A DNA stretch of 64,000 nucleotides from Candidatus Gastranaerophilales bacterium (GTDB lineage: Bacteria > Cyanobacteriota > Vampirovibrionia > Gastranaerophilales > Gastranaerophilaceae). Positions 53,711 through 62,028 of this stretch are shown here, piece by piece. The notes below the pieces were generated by a model. It was not told the DNA's origin. It searched no databases and saw nothing but the letters and a program-made list of their open reading frames with translations. Where the stretch lies: the NCBI GenBank assembly GCA_947624685.1, contig CANQLJ010000004.1:1-64000 (forward strand), given 5' to 3'. The first letter of the stretch is position 1. Every line of letters begins with the position of its first letter. Position numbers and translations under genes: made by a program.

Positions 53711-54655
53711 TTACGCTTTAAGTTCTGCTTTAACTTCATTTTGAGCTTGCGCTTGGGCTTCGTTTTTAGCTTGTTCTTGGGCTTTTTGCTGGATATTATC
53801 TTTGACTTTTTTACCCACCCAACAGCCAACTGCCGTTGTAAGCGCAATTGCAAGATATGACATATAAGCAACCGCATTACTTCTGAAAACTTTTTTATAA
53901 AGAGATTTATTTTGACTTCCCAAAACTTGTTTTGCCCAAGAGTTTCCTTTTGCCGTTGCAACCCCTTCTTCAATTAACATCGGAGCATAACAGCTGAAAG
54001 ATAAAACGGGCGCTAAATCTCTAATTTTATTTTTGATTTTTTGACCTTTTGTAAGTTCATTTTGACCTTCTTTTGGGGTTTCTTTTCTTGTAAATATCGG
54101 TATGAGAGCAAGCAATGCAGCAAGATACATCAAGGGTCTTGCGCCTTGCATTGATTTTAAAAGCTTGGAATAATGGAAATTATGAGCATGGCCCATTTCA
54201 TGAAACGCCGCGAGTGGAAGTTTTTGCTGATTTAGGGTGACGGTATTTCCTTCAATTCCAAGTAAAGGAATGTCAACTTGCGAGAAAAATGCGTTTTTGC
54301 CTTCTTGTGCGCCCAAAACAGGGTTGCTGTATTGTGAAAGTATATTTATGAAGGTCTTTTTGGGGTTAGTGCTTTGTACATTTTTTATTTTGACGCCTTT
54401 TGAAGCAAGGTTTGAAGTTTTGTCTATTATTTCTTGAGCTGTTTTATTTACGATATTAACTTCATCTTTTGTTAAACCCTTGTTAATTTTTTGCATCCCG
54501 ATTCCTGCGCCAATCGACAAGGGAACAGACGCCAAATTTAATCCGTAGTTTGCCATAAGAGCTGAAAACGTGCCTTTTCTTTTTTGTTTGGCAATTTTTC
54601 TTCTTTCGCTAAATGATGGCTTTTTGCTAACTTGAGAATTACTAACCTTCTGCAT
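53711..54655 (-). CDS. Putative membrane zinc metalloprotease with HEMGH motif
   Basis: This roughly 314-residue protein has an N-terminal basic segment (SFSERRKIAKQKRKG), hydrophobic segments near residues 33-53, 174-190, 216-231 and 263-280, and a HEMGH zincin motif (about 152-156) in AAFHEMGHAHNFHYSK. A second acidic element, APMLIEEGVATAKGNSWAKQ (about 225-244), could supply the third zinc ligand. A Gln/Ala/Glu-rich tail ends the protein. No named family was recognised. The ATG at 54655 has AAAGGTG 8 nt upstream; the track start at 54706 has none. Substrate and topology are open. Confidence 0.65.
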   Translation of the reverse strand: MQKVSNSQVSKKPSFSERRKIAKQKRKGTFSALMANYGLNLASVPLSIGAGIGMQKINKGLTKDEVNIVNKTAQEIIDKTSNLASKGVKIKNVQSTNPKKTFINILSQYSNPVLGAQEGKNAFFSQVDIPLLGIEGNTVTLNQQKLPLAAFHEMGHAHNFHYSKLLKSMQGARPLMYLAALLALIPIFTRKETPKEGQNELTKGQKIKNKIRDLAPVLSFSCYAPMLIEEGVATAKGNSWAKQVLGSQNKSLYKKVFRSNAVAYMSYLAIALTTAVGCWVGKKVKDNIQQKAQEQAKNEAQAQAQNEVKAELKA

Positions 54656-54699
54656 TAATACAACACCTTTCTTAAAAATAAATTTCTTATAATTAATTA

Positions 54700-54745
54700 A
54701 AACCAACGAATAAATTAATTTCTCTTTTAGTATATCCGTTGGTTT
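54700..54745 (-). terminator. Hairpin after murE
   Basis: AAACCAACG pairs with CGTTGGTTT, with ATA/TAT pairing after one mismatch, around an A/T-rich loop of about 20 nt. It lies about 35 nt past the murE stop on the minus strand, and the following sequence is T-rich. It should end the cell-wall operon before the zincin gene. Confidence 0.55.
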
Positions 54746-54779
54746 ATATTTTTACAAAATTTTACAATTATATTTCAAG

Positions 54780-56300
54780 TTAGATTTTTACTTCTTCCCC
54801 GGTTTCTTTCTTACTTTCTTCTTTACTTTCTTTTTCGTCGTTAGAACCGAATATCTTTAAAACTTCTTCCCTATCGTCAAAATGAATCGTCTTATCGGCA
54901 AGGATTTGATAATCTTCGTGGCCTTTTCCCGCCAGCACCAAAACATCATTTTCATTTGATATATCTTTTAAAAGTTTTATTGCCATGCGTCTGTCGGGTT
55001 CAACAAATACGGTTTTCGGGTTAATAAGAGCTAACCCCGATAAAATATCCGTTATAATTTGCTGAGGGTCTTCTTGGCGGGGGTTATCGGATGTGATAAT
55101 TATTTTATCACAAAGCTGTTGAGCAATTTTTCCCATTTTGGGGCGTTTGGTGCAATCTCTGTTTCCGCCGCAACCAAAGAGGCAGATTAAATTGCCGTCT
55201 TTTGGGGTCAATTCTCTTGAAGCTCTTAAAATATTTTCAAGCCCGTCGGGCGTATGAGCGTAATCGACGATTACCATAGGATTTGATTTTACTATTTCAA
55301 ATCTTCCCGCGACGCTTTTTGTTTCTTCCAAAGCTTCTTTTATAACGTTTAATTCTATTCCGTTTGCAAGCCCTGCGCCGATTGCGGCAAGGGAGTTATA
55401 GACACTAAACATACCGTTTAAAAATAATTTAAAATTAACCGTTTTATCTTTATAGACGCAATCAAAACTTACGCCATCCGCCATAAATTCAATATTTTTT
55501 GCCATTATGTCGGATTTTTGTTTAACGCCATAAGTTAGGATATTGACGTTTTTATCGATACAATCAATGATTTTTTTAGCGTACTTATCGTCATTATTAA
55601 TTATTGCCCAATTACCTTCTTTGAGCCCTTGAAAAAGCTTCATTTTAGCATGGAGATAATTTTCCATCGTTATATGGTAATCAAGATGGTCTTGAGTGAG
55701 GTTTGTAAAAATCGCCAAAGAAAAGTTACAGTTTTTAACTCTGAATTGTTCAAGAGCGTGGCTTGAGACTTCGGTAATTACGTTTTCAATATCGGCTTTT
55801 AGAATTTTTTGTAAAGTTTTTTGTAATTGCGGAGCCTGAGGGGTTGTGTGTTTAGCTTCCAAGTAATCATCTTTTGAAGATAATTTATGGCCTAAAGTAC
55901 CAATCAGAGCGCATTTTTTGTTGTTTTTTTCAAATATTTTTTGAACCAAATGAGCGACAGTCGTTTTGCCATTTGTACCTGTTACGCCCATCAAATTTAA
56001 TTCGGAGCTTGGGTGATGATAAAAAACCGCAGCTAAATCAGCGATACTTTCTTGAGTTGATTTAACAATTATTTGAGGAATCTCGATATTGAGCGGTTTT
56101 TCGCACATCAGAGCAATTGCTCCTTTTTCAAAAGCGCTTTGAGCAAAATTATGCCCATCCACATGCTCGCCTTTGAGGCAAACAAATATTTCGTGGGATT
56201 TAATCGTGTTAGAATTAAACGAAATCCCTTTAATATCAATATCTTTAAAATTTAATACTTCAAGATGGTCAATGCTTTTTACAATTTTACTTAAATCCAT
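54780..56300 (-). CDS. murE: UDP-MurNAc-L-Ala-D-Glu:meso-diaminopimelate ligase
   Basis: MurE adds the third amino acid to the peptidoglycan stem. The 506 residues have GVTGTNGKTTVAHLV (about 105-119, ATP site), TTPQAPQLQKTL, the lysine-containing YLHAKMKLFQGLK that is usually carbamylated, and the amino-acid motif SDNPRQEDPQQI (about 403). DNPR is the diaminopimelate-specific form. The C-terminus carries a Glu/Lys-rich extra tail. It is the last gene of the rsmH-ftsL-ftsI-murE order, 21 nt after ftsI. Confidence 0.97.
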   Translation of the reverse strand: MDLSKIVKSIDHLEVLNFKDIDIKGISFNSNTIKSHEIFVCLKGEHVDGHNFAQSAFEKGAIALMCEKPLNIEIPQIIVKSTQESIADLAAVFYHHPSSELNLMGVTGTNGKTTVAHLVQKIFEKNNKKCALIGTLGHKLSSKDDYLEAKHTTPQAPQLQKTLQKILKADIENVITEVSSHALEQFRVKNCNFSLAIFTNLTQDHLDYHITMENYLHAKMKLFQGLKEGNWAIINNDDKYAKKIIDCIDKNVNILTYGVKQKSDIMAKNIEFMADGVSFDCVYKDKTVNFKLFLNGMFSVYNSLAAIGAGLANGIELNVIKEALEETKSVAGRFEIVKSNPMVIVDYAHTPDGLENILRASRELTPKDGNLICLFGCGGNRDCTKRPKMGKIAQQLCDKIIITSDNPRQEDPQQIITDILSGLALINPKTVFVEPDRRMAIKLLKDISNENDVLVLAGKGHEDYQILADKTIHFDDREEVLKIFGSNDEKESKEESKKETGEEVKI

Positions 56301-56320
56301 AGCTTTTCTTCTTTCTTATT

Positions 56321-58039
56321 TTATTCTGTTTTTTTGTGCTTATCCGGTGTCAGATTTAAAATTCTGACTAATTCGACTGAAATTTCTTTAAATATCGGTG
56401 CTGCGACGGTCGAACCCCAAATTCCTTCGCCCGATGGTGAATCTACTATAACATATAATACCACTTTTGGATCGCTTGCGGGAAAATAGCCGACCATCGA
56501 AGTATAGAGCTTGTTTGAGTAGCCTGTTCCGTTTGCATTTGGTTTTCTTGATGTTCCGGTTTTTGCTGCGATATAAAAATCATCCATCTTGGCGGGGTTT
56601 TTACCTTTTTCAACCGATTCCACCAAAAGCGAAGTTATATCTTTTGCATCCTGTTCTTCAAGGATTCTTCTTTTTGCAATTTTTGTAGGCTCGACTTCAG
56701 CACTGTATTTAATCACATGCGGAGTAATCCAAACTCCTCCGTTTGCAATGGCGCTAATGGCGCTTACCATCTGAATTGCGGTAGTTGATGCTCCATAGCC
56801 ATATCCCATAGCCCCATGGGTTGCCACATCCCAATGTTTTGGCGTGGGCAAAAGTCCTGCAGATTCTCCGGGCAGGTCAATTCCAGTTTTTTCTCCGAAG
56901 TTAAATAATTTTAAACTGTTATAAAATTCGCTGTCGCTCATCATTTGAGCGATTTTTATTGAACCGATGTTTGAAGAATGTTCAAATAAATAGACTAAAT
57001 CAATCATGCCGGGTGCGCCTTTTGATTTATAGTCATAGTTTACGACATCCCACCAGCCGATTTTCATTTTTCCTGTATCATTTATTTTTGTGTATTTATT
57101 TATTTTTTTGTTCATAAAACCGCTTGCGACGGTAATTATTTTAAAAGTTGACCCCGGAGGATAAACATCCGTTATGGCCCAGTTTTTCATCTCCTGCATC
57201 GAATATTTGCTGTATTCATTAGGGTCATACGTCGGAGCCACAGCCAAAGCCAAAATCTCTCCGGTTTTGGGGTCCATAACGATTGCGGCGGCTCTTGGGG
57301 CTTTGAATTTTTGTATCGCTTTTAAAAGATATTTTTCGCAAACATGCTGAACTGCGCTATCTATCGTTAATGTTAATGTTTTACCCTTAGCGGGAGCTGA
57401 GACATCTTCGGGGTTTACGCTTATGTTATAGATAATATCGCCATTTAGCGCTTTTTCATAAGTTATTGTTTTATCAACGTATTCTAAATAATCTTTTGCA
57501 CGATATTCTACACCCCCTGCGGTGTCGGCATTGGGGTTATAAAACCCTAATATATGAGCGGCAAGCGTCCCTTGAGGATAGACGCGTTTGTTTTTAACTT
57601 CATAGGATAGCTCTCTTAAGCCCTTTTTCTTAATTTCGCGGACGGTTTTTCTATCCAGATCTTTTTTTAGAGTGATAATTTTTTTATCTTTTTGAGAGAG
57701 TTTTTTAACAAGTTCCGATTTTGACATTTTTAAATAGGGCTGTAAGATTTCAGCCAATCTTTCGGGCGGATAATCATAGTAATTAGGATGAGCGTATAGG
57801 ATAAATGTGGTTTTGTCAGCAGCAAGCTTAAAACCGTATCTATCCACTATTTCGCCTCTTAGAACATACATTTTTGAAGTCCTTTGAGACTTTGCTTTCT
57901 TTTTACAGTTTCTAATATCGCAAACTTGAAGCAAGAAAAGATAGACAATTAAAAGCAAAAAGATTATGTAAAAAATCGATTGTAAACAACCGATACGCCT
58001 TTCAAACCTGTTATTTATTTTATCTCTAATCTTTCTCAT
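56321..58039 (-). CDS. ftsI: Peptidoglycan transpeptidase FtsI (class B PBP)
   Basis: FtsI cross-links septal peptidoglycan. It has an N-terminal membrane helix (IFYIIFLLLIVYLFLLQVC, about 22-40), a pedestal domain (RGEIVDRYGFKLAADKTTFI), and the transpeptidase with all three active-site motifs: STFK (297-300), SSN (355-357) and KTG (493-495). Length 572 is typical. Its place between ftsL and murE identifies it as the division PBP. It starts 5 nt after the ftsL-like gene. Confidence 0.95.
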   Translation of the reverse strand: MRKIRDKINNRFERRIGCLQSIFYIIFLLLIVYLFLLQVCDIRNCKKKAKSQRTSKMYVLRGEIVDRYGFKLAADKTTFILYAHPNYYDYPPERLAEILQPYLKMSKSELVKKLSQKDKKIITLKKDLDRKTVREIKKKGLRELSYEVKNKRVYPQGTLAAHILGFYNPNADTAGGVEYRAKDYLEYVDKTITYEKALNGDIIYNISVNPEDVSAPAKGKTLTLTIDSAVQHVCEKYLLKAIQKFKAPRAAAIVMDPKTGEILALAVAPTYDPNEYSKYSMQEMKNWAITDVYPPGSTFKIITVASGFMNKKINKYTKINDTGKMKIGWWDVVNYDYKSKGAPGMIDLVYLFEHSSNIGSIKIAQMMSDSEFYNSLKLFNFGEKTGIDLPGESAGLLPTPKHWDVATHGAMGYGYGASTTAIQMVSAISAIANGGVWITPHVIKYSAEVEPTKIAKRRILEEQDAKDITSLLVESVEKGKNPAKMDDFYIAAKTGTSRKPNANGTGYSNKLYTSMVGYFPASDPKVVLYVIVDSPSGEGIWGSTVAAPIFKEISVELVRILNLTPDKHKKTE

Positions 58040-58043
58040 GGTT

Positions 58044-58568
58044 TTAATAGTTTACGATAAGGGAGCTGTCTTTGGAAGGTTTTTTGTTGAAATTGACGCT
58101 TGGAGTTTTCACTGCATCCACTTCGACGACTTGTTTAGCGCGCTCCAGAATATTTGCTTTTGAGACAGCTTTATCAATATTATAATACGATTGTAAGCTG
58201 TCGACTTTATTTTGAAGTTCGTCGTTTTCATAGTTCAATTCCAGTGTCTCTCTTGAAATTTGGTTCAATTGAACTTCTTTACATGAAACAAAATAATATG
58301 AAACAAGGCAAAACAAGACCAAAAACCCCAATATCCCGTATAAAAAATTATTCACCCTTTGAATAATCATCTCTTTATAAGACTTTTCATTCAAAAAATA
58401 GCCGCTGATTATTTGGGTATTTGTTTCCGGTTGGGTTTTAATCGGACTTGTGGAATTTTTTGAATTTTTTATATTTGAATTTTCTTTTTTATCTTTTTCT
58501 TGTGTATTTATTTTGTTTATTTTATTGAATTTATTGAGTTTGTTTAATTTGTTAAATGATGGTTTCAA
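58044..58568 (-). CDS. ftsL: FtsL-like division protein with low-complexity N-terminus
   Basis: The call rests on topology and place: between rsmH and ftsI, with one membrane helix (about 79-98; FLYGILGFLVLFCLVSYYFV) followed by a short coiled coil (LELNYENDELQNKVDSLQSY). FtsL normally pairs with FtsB to activate FtsWI. The first 60 residues are an unusual Lys/Asn-rich tract (KLNKLNKFNKINKINTQEK), which should be cytoplasmic and disordered. Sequence identity to known FtsL is not visible. Confidence 0.7.
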   Translation of the reverse strand: MKPSFNKLNKLNKFNKINKINTQEKDKKENSNIKNSKNSTSPIKTQPETNTQIISGYFLNEKSYKEMIIQRVNNFLYGILGFLVLFCLVSYYFVSCKEVQLNQISRETLELNYENDELQNKVDSLQSYYNIDKAVSKANILERAKQVVEVDAVKTPSVNFNKKPSKDSSLIVNY

Positions 58569-58575
58569 AACTACC

Positions 58576-59520
58576 TCACTTAATTTTTTTTGCTATCCTG
58601 AGCTTTGCACTTCGAGACGGTGGATTAAGTGCTATTTCCTCTACTGATGCGATTAAGGGTTTTTTGTTGATTAATTCAAGAATCTTGCCTTCACAAGTGC
58701 ACTTTATCGCATTTTTTTCACATCGGCATGAAGAAGCGTAGCTTTTAAATATTGTTTTTGCGATTCTGTCTTCAAGCGAATGGAAAGTCAGCACACTTAT
58801 TATAGCACCAATATCAACTAAACTTATAGTTTTTTTTAATGTGTTTTCAAAATTTAACAATTCTCCGTTGACTTCGATTCGAAGCGCTTGAAAGACCCTT
58901 GTTGCACTGTGGATTTTTGTTTTTATTTTTGGAGTCGAGTTTTGTATCAATTTCGCTAATTCAAGCGTTGTTTCAATAGGACGGTTTTTAATAATCGCAT
59001 GGGCGATTCTTTTTGAAAATCTTTCCTGGCCATAGTTTGAAAATATCTCTACAAGCTCGTTTTCGCTATATTTATTAATAACTTCATAAGCCGTTTTTGT
59101 TTGCTGTTGGTTAAATCTCATATCTAAAGGCGCATCTTTCATAAAGCTGAAGCCGCGCTGAGCCGTTGTCAATTGATGATATGAAGCACCAAGGTCAAAA
59201 ATTACCCCGCCTGTGATTTTTTCTATCCCTAAATTTTTAAGATGCGAATCAATGTCAAGATAGCTTCCTTTGATGATTGCGAGGTTTTTATAGTCCTTAA
59301 GGCGGTTTTTAGCGTGGTTTATGGCGTCATCATCAACATCAAAAGCAATCAATCGGCCCTGTTTTGAGATTCTTTTTAATATTTCTTCGCTGTGACCGCC
59401 GCCGCCTAATGTGCAATCGACAAAAATTTTATCTGAACCGTCACAATTTAAGCTATCTACGACTTCTTTTTTCATTACCGTATAGTGATGAAATTCTTTT
59501 TTTTCTTCAAGATTTTCCAT
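58576..59520 (-). CDS. rsmH: 16S rRNA (cytosine1402-N4)-methyltransferase
   Basis: RsmH (MraW) methylates C1402 of 16S rRNA using SAM. The 314 residues include HYTVMKKEVVDSLN, the SAM loop VDCTLGGGGHSEEIL (about 34-48), GASYHQLTTAQRGFSF with DMRF (about 112-133), and SILTFHSLEDRIAK-like VLTFHSLEDRIAKTIF. A few C-terminal residues (PPSRSAKLRIAKKIK) are standard. It starts 1 nt after the small gene upstream. mraZ, usual in this place, is absent. Confidence 0.97.
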   Translation of the reverse strand: MENLEEKKEFHHYTVMKKEVVDSLNCDGSDKIFVDCTLGGGGHSEEILKRISKQGRLIAFDVDDDAINHAKNRLKDYKNLAIIKGSYLDIDSHLKNLGIEKITGGVIFDLGASYHQLTTAQRGFSFMKDAPLDMRFNQQQTKTAYEVINKYSENELVEIFSNYGQERFSKRIAHAIIKNRPIETTLELAKLIQNSTPKIKTKIHSATRVFQALRIEVNGELLNFENTLKKTISLVDIGAIISVLTFHSLEDRIAKTIFKSYASSCRCEKNAIKCTCEGKILELINKKPLIASVEEIALNPPSRSAKLRIAKKIK

Positions 59521-59521
59521 A

Positions 59522-59911
59522 TCAAAAGTTTATCATCTTTATGATTTTTTTAAAAACTGTTTTTAAATCTTCTTTTTCATCGGGGATTAAATCGCTTTTG
59601 TTATATTTTTGATATTGTTCAATGATATTAAGGGGCATGGGGCGGTTTTCTTTTAATATAAAAGCAATGTCGGATAAAAATTCATCTTGAACAAGGGCAT
59701 AATCTTGCACTTTTTTTCTTAAATCTTCGTCTGCTTCGCGATACATAAGTGCATCAAAAGCGCATTTTAGATTAATGTCGTTTTTGTCTTTAGGAAACAG
59801 GGAAAGTGCCTGAGAGACGGTTTTTTTATCACTTAAAACATCGAAAATTAAGTCGCTTACGATTAATCTGTTTCTATAGATTTTTATTTCTTCATTATTT
59901 TGATTTTGCAT
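59522..59911 (-). CDS. Small helical unknown protein preceding rsmH
   Basis: I recognise no family. The 129 residues are mostly helical and charged: NRLIVSDLIFDVLSDKKTVS, AFDALMYREADEDLRKKVQD and EFLSDIAFILKENRPMPLNI. No membrane or DNA-binding motif is seen, and it does not look like MraZ, which usually holds this position. It ends 1 nt before rsmH, so it is translationally linked to it. Confidence 0.7.
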   Translation of the reverse strand: MQNQNNEEIKIYRNRLIVSDLIFDVLSDKKTVSQALSLFPKDKNDINLKCAFDALMYREADEDLRKKVQDYALVQDEFLSDIAFILKENRPMPLNIIEQYQKYNKSDLIPDEKEDLKTVFKKIIKMINF

Positions 59912-59917
59912 GGTTTA

Positions 59918-60178
59918 TTAAAATTTCATCGGCAAATCAAAGCTCGGGCCAAAAGGAGTGCTTTGCTCCTGCGATTGAGCGGGTTTTTGCCCTGCGCGAT
60001 AGATTAACATGCCTCTTGAATCTTGAACTTTTGGTTTAGAGAGCTTATGAGACGAGTCCATAACCTTATCCACTCTGCTTTCCCAATGAACATCGATTTT
60101 TTGCTGAGAACACCCGAATAAAAATATGGTAAAAAATCCCGCAAACACTAAAAAAATCATAAAATATTTTAAATTCAT
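59918..60178 (-). CDS. Small lipoprotein
   Basis: The 86-residue form begins MNLKYFMIFLVFAGFFTIFLFGC, a signal with lipobox FLFGC, so the mature protein would start at a lipidated Cys. The mature part is short and polar (KIDVHWESRVDKVMDSSHKL, then PAQSQEQSTPFGPSFDLPM). The track start at 60193 adds five residues (MLEVL) that overlap mscS and is less likely. It lies between the MscS gene and the rsmH group, all on one strand. Confidence 0.7.
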   Translation of the reverse strand: MNLKYFMIFLVFAGFFTIFLFGCSQQKIDVHWESRVDKVMDSSHKLSKPKVQDSRGMLIYRAGQKPAQSQEQSTPFGPSFDLPMKF

Positions 60179-60185
60179 CAATACC

Positions 60186-61049
60186 TCAAGCACTCGTTAC
60201 CACAACTTGATTAAATGGAATTTCGATGTTTTGTTTTTCAAATTGTTCTTTAATTATTTTATTAAAAGCGCGCTTAATAATCCATTGGCCTTTAGGTTGA
60301 GTTTTTATTCTGCATTTAATGCAAAGCGAACTTTCTCTAAATTCGTCAAGCCCAAATATTTCTATCTCACCAAGCGTAAGTTTTTTATATTGTTCATTTG
60401 AGGTCAAGATTTTATAGGCTTCTTTAATCGTATCAAAAGCAAAATTTATATCCGTTTTATATGCAACATCAAATTCAAAAAAAGCATAGGAATATTGCAT
60501 CGTGTGGTTTTTGATTGAATCAATGTAGCCGCAGCGAATAAAATAGACTGCTCCCGTTTTATCGCATCGAACGGTAATAAGTGGAAGCGTGATTTTTTCA
60601 ACAAACCCGCTCATCCCTTGAATTTCAACATAGTCTCCGACACGGATTTGCCCTTCTAATAATATTATTATCCCCGATATTATATCTTCCACGCTTCTTT
60701 TTGCGCCAAAACCGATTGCAACCCCTAAGACCCCGGCTGTTGCTAATAGCGGTCTAACATCAATTCCAAAAAGAAAAAGCATGTTCATAACATAAATTGC
60801 AACGATTAACGTCAAAAGCGCATGCAGAACTATTGTTTTGAGGGTTGTTATCTGCTGTTTTCTTTCATAAGAAGTTATTTTTGAATTTATCTTTTCGACG
60901 GCCTTATTTGCCCCGAAATGAAGCAATTTCATAGTTATAATAAAAATCAACGTACATTTTATTATGTTAAAAACAAACATAATAATTTTAATATATTCGG
61001 GTTTTAGATTGAAAATCTCGAGCGATAAAATATCTTCCATAAAATTCAT
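60186..61049 (-). CDS. Small-conductance mechanosensitive channel (MscS family)
   Basis: The 287 residues show three membrane helices and the pore helix GVLGVAIGFGAKRSVEDIIS (about 117-136), followed by the beta-domain signature IRVGDYVEIQGMSGFVEKIT (about 153-172) and a C-terminal alpha/beta part. MscS opens under membrane tension to release solutes. Helix 3 carries the Gly/Ala pattern of the family. It overlaps the track start of the small lipoprotein and may be co-transcribed with it. Two start ATGs, three codons apart, cannot be told apart. Confidence 0.95.
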   Translation of the reverse strand: MNFMEDILSLEIFNLKPEYIKIIMFVFNIIKCTLIFIITMKLLHFGANKAVEKINSKITSYERKQQITTLKTIVLHALLTLIVAIYVMNMLFLFGIDVRPLLATAGVLGVAIGFGAKRSVEDIISGIIILLEGQIRVGDYVEIQGMSGFVEKITLPLITVRCDKTGAVYFIRCGYIDSIKNHTMQYSYAFFEFDVAYKTDINFAFDTIKEAYKILTSNEQYKKLTLGEIEIFGLDEFRESSLCIKCRIKTQPKGQWIIKRAFNKIIKEQFEKQNIEIPFNQVVVTSA

Positions 61050-61176
61050 CCAAAAATTTAATTAACACATATCAAAATTATAAAAAAAATAAATCTTTTG
61101 GTCAAAGATAAATTCATCTTTGGATTAATTAGTTTTTGACGTCATTTTACTAAACTTATATTGTTTAGGAGGAAAA

Positions 61177-61962
61177 TTGAGTTTTCGATATTCAAATAAC
61201 AAACAAGAAACGTTTCAAAAGGCGCTAAATTATTCATCCGACCCGATTAAAAAAGATGAACATTTCTTTTGCGCCAAAGGGGATGATTTCATGCTCAAAA
61301 ACGAATATCGAAAAGCAATCAAAGAATACCTCGTTTCTTTAATGATAGATAAAAACAATATCCCGGCTATCAAAGGTGCTTCAAAAGCCTATAAAAATTT
61401 AAAAGAATATTCTAAAGCAATAAAACACCTCAAAAACGCTCGTAATATCTACGGTTTCGATTCTGAAATATATTATGAATTGGGGCTTAATTATCTTTTA
61501 AATGCAGATAATTTTAATGCAAAGAAAAATTTCATAAGAACAATTCAACTTAAACCCGACGACAAAAACGCGCAAATAAAGCTTGCGCTGACCCATGAGC
61601 TCTCGGGCGAAGAGGATATGGCGATATTAGTTTATAATACAATTATTGAAAAATATCCCTATTATATCCCCGCCATTTCAAATTTGGCTAATTTATATAT
61701 TGAAAAAAATGACTTTAAAAAAGCGCTTGAACTTTATCGAGACATTTTAAAAATCAACCCTCAATATTATAGGGCCTATCTTGGGCTTGGGCTTTGTTTT
61801 GATAAACTTGAAAAATACCCAAATGCCATAAGATATTATAAAAAATATATAGCTAAAAAGCCCTATTCTCAAAGCGCAAAATATCTTGTCGGAAGGATAT
61901 TTGAAATTTATAAAACAAAACAAAAAACAAAAGAAAATAATCTAAAAGTGGTGGATTCTTAA
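61177..61962 (+). CDS. Tetratricopeptide repeat protein
   Basis: At least five TPR units are visible from about residue 38: YRKAIKEYLVSLMIDKNNIP, YSKAIKHLKNARNIYGFDSE, FNAKKNFIRTIQLKPDDKNA, an EDMAILVYNTIIEKYPYYIP unit and FKKALELYRDILKINPQYYR, then YPNAIRYYKKYIAKKPYSQS. TPRs bind partner proteins. There is no signal peptide. The start is a TTG with a strong AGGAGG just upstream. It is monocistronic with a terminator after it. Partner unknown. Confidence 0.85.
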   Translation: MSFRYSNNKQETFQKALNYSSDPIKKDEHFFCAKGDDFMLKNEYRKAIKEYLVSLMIDKNNIPAIKGASKAYKNLKEYSKAIKHLKNARNIYGFDSEIYYELGLNYLLNADNFNAKKNFIRTIQLKPDDKNAQIKLALTHELSGEEDMAILVYNTIIEKYPYYIPAISNLANLYIEKNDFKKALELYRDILKINPQYYRAYLGLGLCFDKLEKYPNAIRYYKKYIAKKPYSQSAKYLVGRIFEIYKTKQKTKENNLKVVDS

Positions 61963-61983
61963 AAATTTAAAAAAATAATCTAA

Positions 61984-62019
61984 AAAAAGCCTTCGCGAGA
62001 TAACTCTTGAAGGCTTTTT
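61984..62019. terminator. Bidirectional terminator after the TPR gene
   Basis: AAAAAGCCTTC pairs with GAAGGCTTTTT around a 14-nt loop containing a GAG/CTC mini-stem. A and T runs on both sides fit termination of both the TPR gene and the convergent nucleotidyltransferase gene. Confidence 0.85.
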
Positions 62020-62028
62020 AAAATATAT

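Noticed and set aside
61137-61162. TTGACG ... TATATT as promoter of the TPR gene
   Set aside because: The spacer is only 14 nt, too short for a confident sigma-70 call, although the -35 matches well.
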